From CAWALV01 sp963782965 (GTDB taxonomy: Bacteria > Actinomycetota > Actinomycetes > Acidothermales > Acidothermaceae): a stretch of 64,000 nucleotides of DNA. Numbering within the stretch: position 1 is the first letter of the stretch; each line of letters begins with the position of its first letter. Below, piece by piece: positions 36,688 through 45,888 of this stretch. Made by a program: the position numbers and the translations under genes. The stretch spans positions 744,001-808,000 of the forward strand of contig CAWALV010000002.1 of NCBI GenBank assembly GCA_963782965.1, written 5' to 3'. The notes beneath the pieces were generated by a model. That model was given only the letters and a program-made list of their open reading frames with translations. It ran no database searches and was not told the DNA's origin.

Positions 36688-37608
36688 TCAGCCGGCGGGC
36701 AGCCGGAACCGCTCGCGCGCCAACGGCTCGACGAGTCCGTCGGCGACGAGGCTGTCGAGGGCACGGTTGCGTTGGACGGCGTCCGGCCATGCGGCCTCGA
36801 GGCGTGTACGCGGTACCGGCTCGGGCTCCTCGCGCAGGACGGCGAGCAGCCGCCCGCGGGCCTGCCGGTCGGTGCCTTCGTAGCGTTGGGTGCGGCGCGC
36901 GGCGGCCGGTGGCGGGTAGCCGGCCGACCGCCACGCACACCCGGTACGCAGCGGGCAGTTCTGGCAGTCCGGCGCGCGGGCGGTGCAGACGATGGCGCCG
37001 AGTTCCATCAGCGCGACCGCGACCCTGGCGGCCTGGCCGGCGCGCGTCGGCAGTATCGCCGCGCCGAGCGCCCGCTCGGCCGCGGTGACCGAGGGCGGAG
37101 GACTGGCCAGGCCGCCGTGCGCCCGGGCGAGAACCCGGCGCACGTTCGTGTCGAGCACGGCGCATCGCTGCCCGAACGCGAACGCCGCGACCGCCGACGC
37201 CGTGTACTCGCCGACGCCCGGCAGTGCGCGCAGCTGGTCGACGCCGGTCGGTACCCGGCCGCCGTGCCGATCCCTGATCGCGGTTGCCGCGGCGTGCAGT
37301 CGCAGAGCGCGGCGCGGGTAGCCCAATCGCCCCCAGGCGCGGACCGCCTCCCCGGCGCCGGACGTCGCCAGGTCGGCCGGGGTGGGCCAGCGCTGCAGCC
37401 ATTCGTCGAAAACGGGCAGCACGCGCCCGACCGGCGTCTGCTGCAGCATCACCTCGCTGACGAGCACCGCCCACGGCGTCGTCCCGGGCCGTCGCCAGGG
37501 CAGGTCCCGGGCGGCTGCGCGGTACCACCGGAGTAACAGGACGAACCGGGACGGGTCGCTCGCCGTCCCAACCGGGTCCGTGGTCGCCTGCGCCATCGTG
37601 CCGCCCAT
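36688..37608 (-). CDS. mutY: A/G-specific adenine glycosylase
   Basis: 306 residues; ATG 37596 is an alternative start with GGGCGG at five bases. SEVMLQQTPVGRV and the helix-hairpin-helix LPGVGEYTASAVAAFAFG with the following catalytic Asp (VLDTNVRRV) define the fold. The [4Fe-4S] cluster Cys residues follow C-x6-C-x2-C-x5-C (CTARAPDCQNCPLRTGC). It removes A opposite 8-oxoG. The C-terminal recognition domain is short, as in mycobacteria. It converges on clpC. Confidence 0.94.
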   Translation of the reverse strand: MGGTMAQATTDPVGTASDPSRFVLLLRWYRAAARDLPWRRPGTTPWAVLVSEVMLQQTPVGRVLPVFDEWLQRWPTPADLATSGAGEAVRAWGRLGYPRRALRLHAAATAIRDRHGGRVPTGVDQLRALPGVGEYTASAVAAFAFGQRCAVLDTNVRRVLARAHGGLASPPPSVTAAERALGAAILPTRAGQAARVAVALMELGAIVCTARAPDCQNCPLRTGCAWRSAGYPPPAAARRTQRYEGTDRQARGRLLAVLREEPEPVPRTRLEAAWPDAVQRNRALDSLVADGLVEPLARERFRLPAG

Positions 37609-37772
37609 CCTGCCAGCCCCGCAGCGAGCGCTGTGACCTGCACGTACGACCGCATTGTCTTAAGGATCGGGCCGCATCCGACGACAGGTACCACGTCGGG
37701 GCACACTCGCGCGAGCTGGTCGGGTCGATCACGCCGGCGAAAGCACGGGCGAGTAGGGCGAGGAGACCACCA

Positions 37773-38948
37773 GTGACCGTTGCGCGCGAGCCGTCGGCTA
37801 ACACCGGCCCCGCGTCCGACCAGGCTCGCCTCCCCTCGCCATCGGCGCCGCAGGCCGCCGACCATGCGCCGGTGACCGTGCTCCTCGTCGAGGATTCCGG
37901 TGTCGAGCGGCGCTTCCTGCGCACGGCGATCGGGCTGGAGCCCGGGGTGAGCGTCGTCGGAGAAGCCCGGACCGCTCGTGACGCCCTCGCGTTGGTGGAG
38001 AGGCTGCGACCCTCCGCCGTCGTGCTCGACCTCGACCTGCCCGGCGACGGAGCGCTCGACATCATCGAGCGGATCATGGCGAGCGTGCCGACGCCGATCC
38101 TGGTGTGCTCGGCAGAACGCGACGCCGAGCGCGCCGCCCAAGCTCTCGCCGCCGGCGCCGTCGAGGTCGTCGCGCGGCCGCTGGCCGACGACACCGACCG
38201 CGAGCCCTACGCCGCGGCGTTGCGGCGCGGGGTCAAGGTGGCCGCCCGGGTGCGCGTCATCACTCACCCGCGCGGGAAGTTGAAGAACCGCGGTCTGGTA
38301 CCCGTGGTGCCGGAGCGGTTGGCCAGCGCCGGCGACAGGTCGTTGCCTTCGCCGGCCGAAGGCACGGTCGATCTGGTGGCGATCGGGACGTCGACCGGTG
38401 GCCCGCAGGCGCTGGCGCACGTTCTCGGCGCGCTGCCCGCGGACTTCACCCCAGCGGTGATCGTCGTGCAGCACATGGCCGACGGCTTCATCGACGGGTT
38501 GGCCACCTGGCTGGACAACCTGTGTGCCTTGCCGGTGGCGATCGGTGCGCCGGGGATGCGGCTGAAACCGGCAACGGTGACACTCGCGCCGAGCGCACAC
38601 AACCTGCTCGTGCACGACCGGCTGCGCATCACCCTCGAGGAGCCACCCGTCACGCAGTTCCACGTACCCGGCGTCGACGCGACGTTCGTGAGCGTCGCGG
38701 AAAGCATCGGCCCGCGCGCGATCGGAGTGCTGCTCACCGGAATGGGCCGCGACGGCGCGCTGGGCCTCAAGGCCATGCACGACGCCGGCGCCATCACGGT
38801 TGCGCAGGACGAGGAGTCCAGCGTGGTGTGGGGGATGCCCGGTGCCGCGGTTGCCCTTGGCGCAGTGCAGCGCCAGCTCGCACTGCCCGACATCGCGGCG
38901 GCACTCGTGGCGATCGTGCGCGGCGATCCGTTCAGGCGTGCGCGATGA
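37773..38948 (+). CDS. cheB: Chemotaxis protein-glutamate methylesterase CheB
   Basis: 391 residues from GTG 37773, GAGGAG seven bases upstream. Receiver domain ~33-140: acidic LLVEDSG, phosphorylation Asp86 in VLDLDLPG, but Arg135 where a Lys is expected (VVARP). The esterase triad is visible: Ser207 (GTSTGGP), His234 (VQHM), Asp327 (GMGRDGA). CheB removes methyl groups from chemoreceptors during adaptation. The N-terminal 30 residues are Pro/Ser/Ala-rich. It overlaps cheR by four bases. No receptor, CheA or CheY gene is in the window. Confidence 0.92.
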   Translation: MTVAREPSANTGPASDQARLPSPSAPQAADHAPVTVLLVEDSGVERRFLRTAIGLEPGVSVVGEARTARDALALVERLRPSAVVLDLDLPGDGALDIIERIMASVPTPILVCSAERDAERAAQALAAGAVEVVARPLADDTDREPYAAALRRGVKVAARVRVITHPRGKLKNRGLVPVVPERLASAGDRSLPSPAEGTVDLVAIGTSTGGPQALAHVLGALPADFTPAVIVVQHMADGFIDGLATWLDNLCALPVAIGAPGMRLKPATVTLAPSAHNLLVHDRLRITLEEPPVTQFHVPGVDATFVSVAESIGPRAIGVLLTGMGRDGALGLKAMHDAGAITVAQDEESSVVWGMPGAAVALGAVQRQLALPDIAAALVAIVRGDPFRRAR

Positions 38949-40426
38949 AGCCGCGCATGACGGACGACGAGTTCGAGCTGCTCAGCCGGATCCTCGAAAC
39001 CACCACCGGGCTCGTCCACGACGAAGCTCGGCGTGACTCACTCGAGCTCTCGGTCGCGGGCCGGGTGGCGGCTACCGGAGTGCCGTCGGTGGCCGCGTAT
39101 CTCGGCATGCTGTCGGGACCGAACGGGGTAGCGGAACGGCAACAGCTCGTCGACGTCGTCACCATTCAAGAGACGCACTTCTTCCGCAACCCCCCGCAGA
39201 TCCGTGCACTGCGCCAGCATGTCCTGCCGGAGCTGGTCCGCCGTGCTGCCGCGGCCGACCGGCGGCTCACGATATGGAGCGCCGGGTGCGCCACCGGCGA
39301 GGAGCCGTACAGCGTCGCGATGATGGTGCGCGAGTTGCTCCCGATGGCGACGAGAGAGCACGTGCGCATCGTCGGCTCGGATGTCTCGACGAGTGCACTG
39401 GCAGCGGCGCGAGAGGCGCGCTACGGCGCGCGCGCGGTGCAGATGGCGGAGCCGACGGACCTCGCCCGGTGGTTCGTGAAGTCCGGCGACAGCTACGCCG
39501 TCCGGGACGAAGTGCGCGAGCTCGTCGAACTCCGGCTGCACAACCTTGTCACTGAGCCGCCGCCGTTCGAGCCGGGCGAGGTCGACCTCCTGCTCTGCCG
39601 CAACGTGACCATCTACTTCAACCGCGCGACCACCAAGGCGTTGATGGGCCGGCTGCACGGCGTGCTGGCGGACGGCGGGTACCTCTTCCTCGGGCACGCG
39701 GAGACGTTGTGGCAGGTGAGCGACGCGTTCACCCTGGTGCCGCTCGGCGACGCGTTCGTCTACCGGCGAGAGGATCAGCACGCAGAGGCCGGAGAACGCC
39801 GGGCGGTGCTGCCCGAGCGGCGCACCGAAGCGGGTGACGCGCCGATCCTGCTCGCCGACCGGCGTAAGGAGGCCGACCGGCGCGCCGACCGCAGGCTCGC
39901 CCACGACCGCATGCCCGCTCAGCGGCGGGCTCGGGTCAAGGGAGGCACGGCAGCGCCGGCCACCGACGACGGTGCTGCCGCCACCGCAGCGATCACCTCG
40001 GCGAACGGTCACATCGAAACCGCCCGGCTGGCGCTCGGAACCGGCCGCTACGCCGACGCGGTCGTCGCGGCGGCGCGGGCGGCCAGGGTCGACCCGCTTC
40101 AGGTCGACCCGCATTTGATCGGCGGCGAAGCGCTTGTGAACCTCGGGCGAGATGCCGATGCCGTGAAGGAGTTGCGTCAGGCCGTCTACCTGCAGCCGAA
40201 CTCGGCTCCCGCACACCTGCTTCTCGCCGGTGCGCTGGACCGGCTCGGCGAGTCGGCCGCGGCCGGTCGCGCATACCGTGCGGCCGCCGCGACCGTGGGT
40301 GACCTCCCGCCGGCGAAAGTGGCGTTGCTGTTCGGCGGGCGTGACGCGACCGAACTGATCCAGCTGTGCCTGCGGCTTGCCACGCAGGCGGAGCGCACTG
40401 CGGCACGCAAGCGCACCGGGCGCTAG
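38945..40426 (+). CDS. cheR: Chemotaxis methyltransferase CheR with C-terminal TPR domain
   Basis: 493 residues from ATG 38945 (ATGA overlap). CheR_N (~5-60) is followed by the SAM-binding domain with ETHFFRNPPQ, IWSAGCATGEEPYSVAM, GSDVSTSAL and LLLCRNVTIYFN. After ~275 comes an Arg/Glu/Asp-rich linker (~275-345) and two to three TPR-like repeats (GHIETARLALGTGRYADAV and following, ~355-470). CheR methylates receptor glutamates. A TPR tail is found in CheR of alternative systems that methylate non-classical targets or scaffold complexes, so a non-flagellar role is possible. Confidence 0.92.
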   Translation: MKPRMTDDEFELLSRILETTTGLVHDEARRDSLELSVAGRVAATGVPSVAAYLGMLSGPNGVAERQQLVDVVTIQETHFFRNPPQIRALRQHVLPELVRRAAAADRRLTIWSAGCATGEEPYSVAMMVRELLPMATREHVRIVGSDVSTSALAAAREARYGARAVQMAEPTDLARWFVKSGDSYAVRDEVRELVELRLHNLVTEPPPFEPGEVDLLLCRNVTIYFNRATTKALMGRLHGVLADGGYLFLGHAETLWQVSDAFTLVPLGDAFVYRREDQHAEAGERRAVLPERRTEAGDAPILLADRRKEADRRADRRLAHDRMPAQRRARVKGGTAAPATDDGAAATAAITSANGHIETARLALGTGRYADAVVAAARAARVDPLQVDPHLIGGEALVNLGRDADAVKELRQAVYLQPNSAPAHLLLAGALDRLGESAAAGRAYRAAAATVGDLPPAKVALLFGGRDATELIQLCLRLATQAERTAARKRTGR

Positions 40427-40456
40427 CGACGAAACGCACGAAGGGACGGACGACGC

Positions 40457-40876
40457 GTGATCGGCTACATCACATTCCGGCTTGCGCAGCGCGAGCTCGC
40501 GTGCCGTCTCAACGACGTGCGCGAGGTCGTGCGCCTGCACGAGTTGCAGACCCTGCCGGGGTTGCGCGCTCCGGTGACCGGCCTGTTGGAACTTCGAGGA
40601 ATTCCGCTGCCCGTCATCGATCTGCGGGCGGCTGGTGAGCAGGCCGAGAGAGCCGCTCGCGGTGATGTCTTGGTGTGGACGTCGGATGCCGACCCGGTCG
40701 GTGTCGCGGTCGACGAGGTGACCGGGGTCCTCGACGAGGACGAACTCGAGTCGACCGGCGACGACCCCGGGGCCGGGTTGCCTTCCTACGTCATCGAAGT
40801 CATGCGCCGGCCCGGCCGGGCTTCGCCGGTGCTGCTCGTCGACTTGCGCCGTCTCATCAAGGTCGCTGCGGCCTGA
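40457..40876 (+). CDS. cheW: CheW-like coupling protein
   Basis: 139 residues from GTG 40457, 30 bases after cheR. FRLAQRELACRLNDVREVV, GLLELRGIPLPVIDLR and VGVAVDEVTGVLD are the CheW fold signatures. CheW links receptors to the CheA kinase. With cheB and cheR it gives a partial chemosensory set; the kinase must lie elsewhere. Confidence 0.9.
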   Translation: MIGYITFRLAQRELACRLNDVREVVRLHELQTLPGLRAPVTGLLELRGIPLPVIDLRAAGEQAERAARGDVLVWTSDADPVGVAVDEVTGVLDEDELESTGDDPGAGLPSYVIEVMRRPGRASPVLLVDLRRLIKVAAA

Positions 40877-40903
40877 CCGGCCGGGCCACGACCAAGGCGA
40901 GCG

Positions 40904-42277
40904 TCAGCGCTTGACGGCTTGGGTGACCAGATTGCGTCCGAAGTCCCACATCAGGCCCGCCCCGCGGTGGGCGTCGTCCATGACGTCGACGAACGCGTCG
41001 ACGAACGTGTTGACCTCGGTCTCACTCGTCGTCAACGGCGGGATGAGCTTGACGATGTCGACGTGGTCGCCCGCGACCTGGGTCAAGATGCGGTGCCGCT
41101 GGAACAGTGCGCCGACGACCATCTGGGCGAACAACCCGTGCCGTGCGCTTTGCAGCATCGACCAGCTCGCGCGCAGCTTCAGCGAACGTGGTCTGCCGAA
41201 CTCCAATCCCACCATCAGCCCGCGGCCCCGAATGTCGGCCACGAGTTCGTAGCGTTCGCTGACCGCCTGGAGTCTTTCGAGCAGCAGTCGGCCCGTCTTC
41301 TCGGCGTTGTCGACCAGCCCCTCGTCGTCCAGGACCGAAAGCGTGGCGAGCCCCGCGGTCATCGCCATCGCGTTGCCCATGAACGTCGATGCGTGCACGA
41401 AGACGCGGTCCATCGAGGAGTAGACCTTGTCGAAGACGGCACGGGTGGCGAGCGTGGCTCCGATCGGCACGAACCCACCTGACAATGCCTTCGCGACCGT
41501 CACGATATCGGGCTGCACGCCCTCGTGCTCGTAGCCGAAGAACTTGCCGGTGCGCCCCACGCCGGTCTGTACCTCGTCGCAGATCAGCAGTGCACCCCGC
41601 TTGCGCAGCTCGTCCTGCGCCGCGGCGAGGAATCCCGGCGGCGGGATGTAGACGCCCTTGCCCTGGATGGGCTCGATGAGCAATGCGGCGACATCGCCCT
41701 TCTTCAGCTCGCGACGCAGTGCAGCGAGGTCACCGAGTTCGATTGCGGTGTCGGGTAGCAGCGGGCCGAACCCCTTGCGGAACTCCTTGGCGCCGTTCAC
41801 GGACAACGCGCCGGCCGTGAGGCCGTGGTAGGCGTGATCGATGTAGACGATGCGCGGGCGGCCGGTCGCGGCACGGGCGAACTTCAACGCGGCCTCGACA
41901 GACTCAGAGCCGCTGTTGCAGAAGAAGACGCGGTCGAGCCCGGGCGCCCGCTGGATCAACTGCTCGGCGAGCAGCCCGGCGAGCAGTGGTGCGTCGAACT
42001 GCACGATGTCGGCCAGGCCGGCATCGAGGGTCTGGTGCAGTGCCTTTCGGATCACCGGGTGATTGCGCCCGACGCCGTGCACCCCGAAACCGGCGAGCAT
42101 GTCGAGGTAGCGGTTGCCGTCTGCGTCGGTGAGGTAGCAGCCCTCAGCGCTCTCGTATACGCGATCGAACCCGATGGCCCGCAACACTCGAGGCACCTGG
42201 GGGTTGAGGTAGGCGGCCTGAAGCGCATAGTTCTCGCCACGCCGCTGACGCAGCAGTGTCGTGAGGTCGAATGCCAT
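40904..42277 (-). CDS. Class III PLP-dependent aminotransferase
   Basis: 457 residues. FFCNSGSESVEAALK, HAYHGLTAGALS, ICDEVQTGVGRTGKFF and the PLP Lys in VAKALSGG are class III marks; FMGNAMAMTAGLAT follows. It resembles ornithine/acetylornithine aminotransferases, including those that make aminobacteriohopanetriol, but the substrate cannot be fixed from sequence. It lies 18 bases downstream of disA on the same strand, so they may share a transcript. Confidence 0.85.
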   Translation of the reverse strand: MAFDLTTLLRQRRGENYALQAAYLNPQVPRVLRAIGFDRVYESAEGCYLTDADGNRYLDMLAGFGVHGVGRNHPVIRKALHQTLDAGLADIVQFDAPLLAGLLAEQLIQRAPGLDRVFFCNSGSESVEAALKFARAATGRPRIVYIDHAYHGLTAGALSVNGAKEFRKGFGPLLPDTAIELGDLAALRRELKKGDVAALLIEPIQGKGVYIPPPGFLAAAQDELRKRGALLICDEVQTGVGRTGKFFGYEHEGVQPDIVTVAKALSGGFVPIGATLATRAVFDKVYSSMDRVFVHASTFMGNAMAMTAGLATLSVLDDEGLVDNAEKTGRLLLERLQAVSERYELVADIRGRGLMVGLEFGRPRSLKLRASWSMLQSARHGLFAQMVVGALFQRHRILTQVAGDHVDIVKLIPPLTTSETEVNTFVDAFVDVMDDAHRGAGLMWDFGRNLVTQAVKR

Positions 42278-42295
42278 CCAGGTCTCCTGTGCGGT

Positions 42296-43405
42296 CTATA
42301 CGTAGCGCTCGAGGATCGACGACTCCGCGAGGCGCGACAAGCCTTCTCGCACACTGCGCGCGCGACTCTCGCCGACTCCCTCGACCGCCTGAAGGTCGTC
42401 GATGCTCGCGGCCAGCAGTTTTTGGAGGCCACCGAAGTGCTCGACCAACCGGTCGACGACGAGGTTCGGCAGCCGGGGCACCTTCGCGAGCAGGCGGTAG
42501 CCTCGCGGGCTCACCGGGCCGTCGAGGATCTCGCCGCTGCCGCCGTAGCCCATCACCCGGGCGATCGTGTTGAGGTCGAGCAGCTCGGCGGCCGAGAGGT
42601 TGTCGAGGTCACGCAGGACGTCGTCGGAGGTACGTGCACGCTTCGAGGCGGACGACGGAAGGTAGTCGCGGATCACGAGCTCGCGTTCCGGCTGGACTCC
42701 GGCGAGCAACTCGTCGAGCTGAAGGCTCAGCAAGCGGCCGTCACTGCCGAGTTCGACGACGTATCCCTCGATCTCGCCGGCGATCCGGCGCACCATCTCC
42801 AGCCGCTGCGCGACAGCGGCGGCGTCGCGCACGGTGACCAGGTCTTCGATCTCGAGTGCCGACAGCGTGCCGGACACCTCGTCGAGGCGCAGCTTGTAGC
42901 GCTCCAACGTGGCCAGCGCCTGGTTCGCGCGCGAGAGGATGGCGCCCGACTCGTCCAGCACGTAGCGGCGGGCGCCGATGTAGAGCGCGATGATGCGCAT
43001 CGATTGGCTCACCGAGATCACCGGATAGCCGGTCTGGCGTGCGGTGCGTTCGGCCGACCGGTGACGCGTGCCCGATTCAGTCGTCGGGATCGTCGGGTCG
43101 GGCTGCAAATGGACGTTCGCCTTGATGATGCGTGCCCCGCTGCTGTCGAGAACGATCGCGCCGTCCATCTTTGCGAGCTCGCGCATCAGTGGGGCGGACG
43201 TCTCGATGTCGAGGTTGAACCCGCCGGTGCACAACGAATCGACGGTCTTGTCGTACCCGAGCACGATCAGCCCGCCGGTGTTGCCACGCAGGATGCGCTC
43301 GAGCGCATCGCGCATCTCTGTGCCGGGCGCGATCGTGGCGAGGGTCGAGCGCAAACGTTCGTCGACGCTGCGGTCAGCGCGTTCGGACCGATCGATGGCT
43401 GCCAC
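42296..43405 (-). CDS. disA: DNA-integrity scanning diadenylate cyclase DisA
   Basis: 369 residues from GTG 43405, with GGGAG four bases upstream; the open frame continues upstream into radA but without a better start. The cyclase domain shows GGLIVLG, MDGAIVLDS (DGA) and GTRHRSAERTA (RHR), the c-di-AMP catalytic motifs, so it should be active. A helical spine and a C-terminal HhH domain (LQAVEGVGESRARSVREGL) bind branched DNA. It makes c-di-AMP and pairs genetically with radA, which regulates it in other actinobacteria. Confidence 0.95.
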   Translation of the reverse strand: MAAIDRSERADRSVDERLRSTLATIAPGTEMRDALERILRGNTGGLIVLGYDKTVDSLCTGGFNLDIETSAPLMRELAKMDGAIVLDSSGARIIKANVHLQPDPTIPTTESGTRHRSAERTARQTGYPVISVSQSMRIIALYIGARRYVLDESGAILSRANQALATLERYKLRLDEVSGTLSALEIEDLVTVRDAAAVAQRLEMVRRIAGEIEGYVVELGSDGRLLSLQLDELLAGVQPERELVIRDYLPSSASKRARTSDDVLRDLDNLSAAELLDLNTIARVMGYGGSGEILDGPVSPRGYRLLAKVPRLPNLVVDRLVEHFGGLQKLLAASIDDLQAVEGVGESRARSVREGLSRLAESSILERYV

Positions 43406-43455
43406 CGGGCTCCCATGGGTTATGAAGGATGCCGGAATTCTAACCGCGCGCGGCA

Positions 43456-44892
43456 CTAAATACGCGTGACGTTCTTGCGAAGATCGCGATGCTTTGCCAA
43501 ATCGACGGTGACTGCACGTAGTCCGTGCGCGATCGCCGCGCGGACGTCGGCCACCTCGGTCACCCGGATGCCGTCGGGCACCCGGCCCGGAGCGGGCGGC
43601 ACGAGGGCTTGATCGAACCCGAGCCGAACGGCTTCGGCGAGCCGGCGGCCGATTCCCTCGACCGGGCGAATCTCGCCGGCCAGCCCGACTTCGCCGATCG
43701 CCACGAGCCCGGCCGGCAACGAGCGATCGGCAGCCGCGCTTGCGGTGGCCAGCGCCACCGCGAGATCGGTGGCCGGTTCGCAGAGTCGGACCCCGCCGAC
43801 CGTGGCGGCGAAGATATCTGCACCGCGAAGGGATACGCCCGCTCGGCGTTCGACCACGGCGAGCACCATCGAAACCCGAGCGTTGTCGAGGCCGGACGTC
43901 GAACGGCGCGGCGTGGCCAGGCTCGATCGGGCGACGAGCGTTTGAACCTCCGCCACCATCGGACGGCGACCCTCGAGGGTGACCGTGAGGCAGGTACCGG
44001 GCACCGGTTCGGTGCGGCGACTCAAGAAGAGGCCGCTGGGGTCGGGGAGCCCGACGATGCCGGTGTCGTCGAGATCGAAGCAACCGACCTCGTCGCACGC
44101 GCCATACCGGTTCTTCACTGCCCGGACCAGTCGCAACCGCGAGTGCCGTTCGCCGTCGAACTGCAAGACGACGTCGACGAGGTGTTCGAGAATCCGCGGC
44201 CCGGCTATCGAGCCGTCTTTGGTGACGTGCCCGACCAGGATCGTCGCGATTCCGCGTGCCTTTGCGACCGCGATGAGTGCGGCAGCGACCTGCCGGACTT
44301 GCGTGACGCCGCCGGCCGTTCCTTCGGCCCCGGCAACCGTCATCGTCTGTACAGAATCGACGACGAGCAGGCTGGGCGAGATCGTGTCGAGATGGTTGAG
44401 GATCGCGCCCACTTCGTTCTCGGTGGCGAGGTACAGGTCAGGCGCCAGTGCGCCGATCCGGCCGGCCCGGACGCGGACCTGCGCTGCGGACTCCTCGCCC
44501 GTGACATACAGGGCGGTGGCCTGTCCCCGCGCGAACGATGCCGCGACCTCGAGCAGCAGGGTCGACTTCCCGACGCCGGGCTCGCCCGCCAGGAGCAGGA
44601 CCGCGCCGGGCACGATGCCGCCGCCGAGGACCCGGTCGAACTCGTCGATGCCGGTGGGCCGCGCTCTGGCGGCCCCGGCCTCGACCTCGCTGATCGGGCG
44701 GGCGGGGGCGCTGACCGGTGCGGCCACCAGGGCGTGCACCCGCGCCGGGCCGAGTTCTTCGACCGTGCCCCAACTCTGGCACTCACCGCAGCGGCCGACC
44801 CATTTCAGCGACTCCCAGCCGCACTCTGCGCAACGGTAGGTCGGCCGGACGAGCGGCGGACCGATGGGCGAGTTCTTGGGGTTCCTGGGCAT
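43456..44892 (-). CDS. radA: DNA repair protein RadA
   Basis: 478 residues. The N-terminal zinc finger is YRCAECGWESLKWVGRCGEC. The RecA-like core has GEPGVGKST, VDSVQTM and the RadA-specific KNRYG motif; the C-terminal Lon-like domain contains ADIFAATVGG and GEIRPVEGIGRRLAEA. RadA drives branch migration in recombination. It lies 50 bases upstream of disA on the same strand. Confidence 0.95.
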   Translation of the reverse strand: MPRNPKNSPIGPPLVRPTYRCAECGWESLKWVGRCGECQSWGTVEELGPARVHALVAAPVSAPARPISEVEAGAARARPTGIDEFDRVLGGGIVPGAVLLLAGEPGVGKSTLLLEVAASFARGQATALYVTGEESAAQVRVRAGRIGALAPDLYLATENEVGAILNHLDTISPSLLVVDSVQTMTVAGAEGTAGGVTQVRQVAAALIAVAKARGIATILVGHVTKDGSIAGPRILEHLVDVVLQFDGERHSRLRLVRAVKNRYGACDEVGCFDLDDTGIVGLPDPSGLFLSRRTEPVPGTCLTVTLEGRRPMVAEVQTLVARSSLATPRRSTSGLDNARVSMVLAVVERRAGVSLRGADIFAATVGGVRLCEPATDLAVALATASAAADRSLPAGLVAIGEVGLAGEIRPVEGIGRRLAEAVRLGFDQALVPPAPGRVPDGIRVTEVADVRAAIAHGLRAVTVDLAKHRDLRKNVTRI

Positions 44893-44944
44893 GCGGGGAC
44901 CCTAGCGGTGAAGTCCGACGAAAGCGTGCGCTGCGGGGCTTGCG

Positions 44945-45814
44945 TCAGCTCGGGTCGGCCGGGTGGGGTGCGACCGGAGCCTTCGACGCCGTCCGGCGCT
45001 CGCAGTGCTCGACGAGGACGCCGTAAGCCGCTGCGCCCATCAGTTCGGTCAGCTCAGGTGCGTAGCTGACGTACACGTGCTCGCCGCCGCCATGGGCCTC
45101 CGGGGAGGACGTGCACCACCACTGCAGATCGTGGCCACCTGGTCCCCAGCCCCGGCGGTCGTACTCGCCGATCGTCACCTGGAGAACCTTCGTCTCGTCG
45201 GGGCGTTCGATCCAATCGAACGTGCGGCGGATCGGCAGCTGCCAGCACACGTCGGGTTTCGTCTCGAGCGGGTGCTTGTCGATTCGCAGAGCCAGCGCGT
45301 GCAGGGCGCAACCGGCCCCGCCGGAAAAGCCCGGGCGGTTCAAGAAGATGCACGCGCCGTCGACGCGGCGGGTGCGCCGCTTTCCGTCGTCCACCTCGGT
45401 GATGCCCTTGCGGCCCTTCTTGGCGAACTGCCACGTCTCCGGCGTCAGTTGCTCCGCGAACGCGCGGACCCGCTTCTCGTCCTTGCGTCCGGAGTAGAAG
45501 GCGCCGTGCGTGCAGCAGCCGTCTTCGTCGCGGCCGGGGACGATGCCATGGCAGCCGGCGCCGAAGATGCAACTCCAGCGGGAAGTGAGCCACGTGAGGT
45601 CGCACCGAAAAACTTGTTCGGCGTCGGCCGGGTCGACGAACTCGACCCAGTCGCGGGCGAAGTCGAGGCCCACCTCGGGCACCGGCTTGCTTGCCGGAAC
45701 TCGACCGCGCGGTTTTGCCCCGCCGGCTTTCGCGGTGGTCTTCGCGGTGGTCTTCGCGGTGGTCTTCGCGGTGGTCTTGGTGGTGGTCTTGGAGGTGGCT
45801 GAGGGGCGCGGCAT
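44945..45814 (-). CDS. Cysteine-rich protein with Lys/Thr repeat N-terminus, function unknown
   Basis: 289 residues. Residues ~8-30 are TTAK-type repeats encoded by a 12-base tandem unit, giving a basic flexible tail. The remainder has clustered Cys/His: CIFGAGCHG, DGCCTHGAFYSG, GACIFLNRPG, GCALHALAL and KPDVCWQLPIRR. The CxxxC, CC.H and CALH arrangement recalls YkgJ/DUF3109-type metal-binding proteins. WQFAKKGRKGITEVDDGKRRTRRV is basic. No signal peptide. I recognise it as a conserved actinobacterial protein but know no function. Divergent from the nitroreductase gene by 74 bases. Confidence 0.7.
   Translation of the reverse strand: MPRPSATSKTTTKTTAKTTAKTTAKTTAKAGGAKPRGRVPASKPVPEVGLDFARDWVEFVDPADAEQVFRCDLTWLTSRWSCIFGAGCHGIVPGRDEDGCCTHGAFYSGRKDEKRVRAFAEQLTPETWQFAKKGRKGITEVDDGKRRTRRVDGACIFLNRPGFSGGAGCALHALALRIDKHPLETKPDVCWQLPIRRTFDWIERPDETKVLQVTIGEYDRRGWGPGGHDLQWWCTSSPEAHGGGEHVYVSYAPELTELMGAAAYGVLVEHCERRTASKAPVAPHPADPS
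45729..45788. repeat. 12-base coding tandem repeat
   Basis: Four perfect copies of TTCGCGGTGGTC (45729-45776) and a diverged fifth (45777-45788). On the minus strand each unit codes four residues (TTAK), so copy-number change would keep the frame. Confidence 0.92.
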
Positions 45815-45888
45815 GGGCCAAGCCTAAGCCCGAACCATCGGGTGGCCGTGAGGCGTGTACGACCGTCGTCGCCGTCTACCATGAGCCC

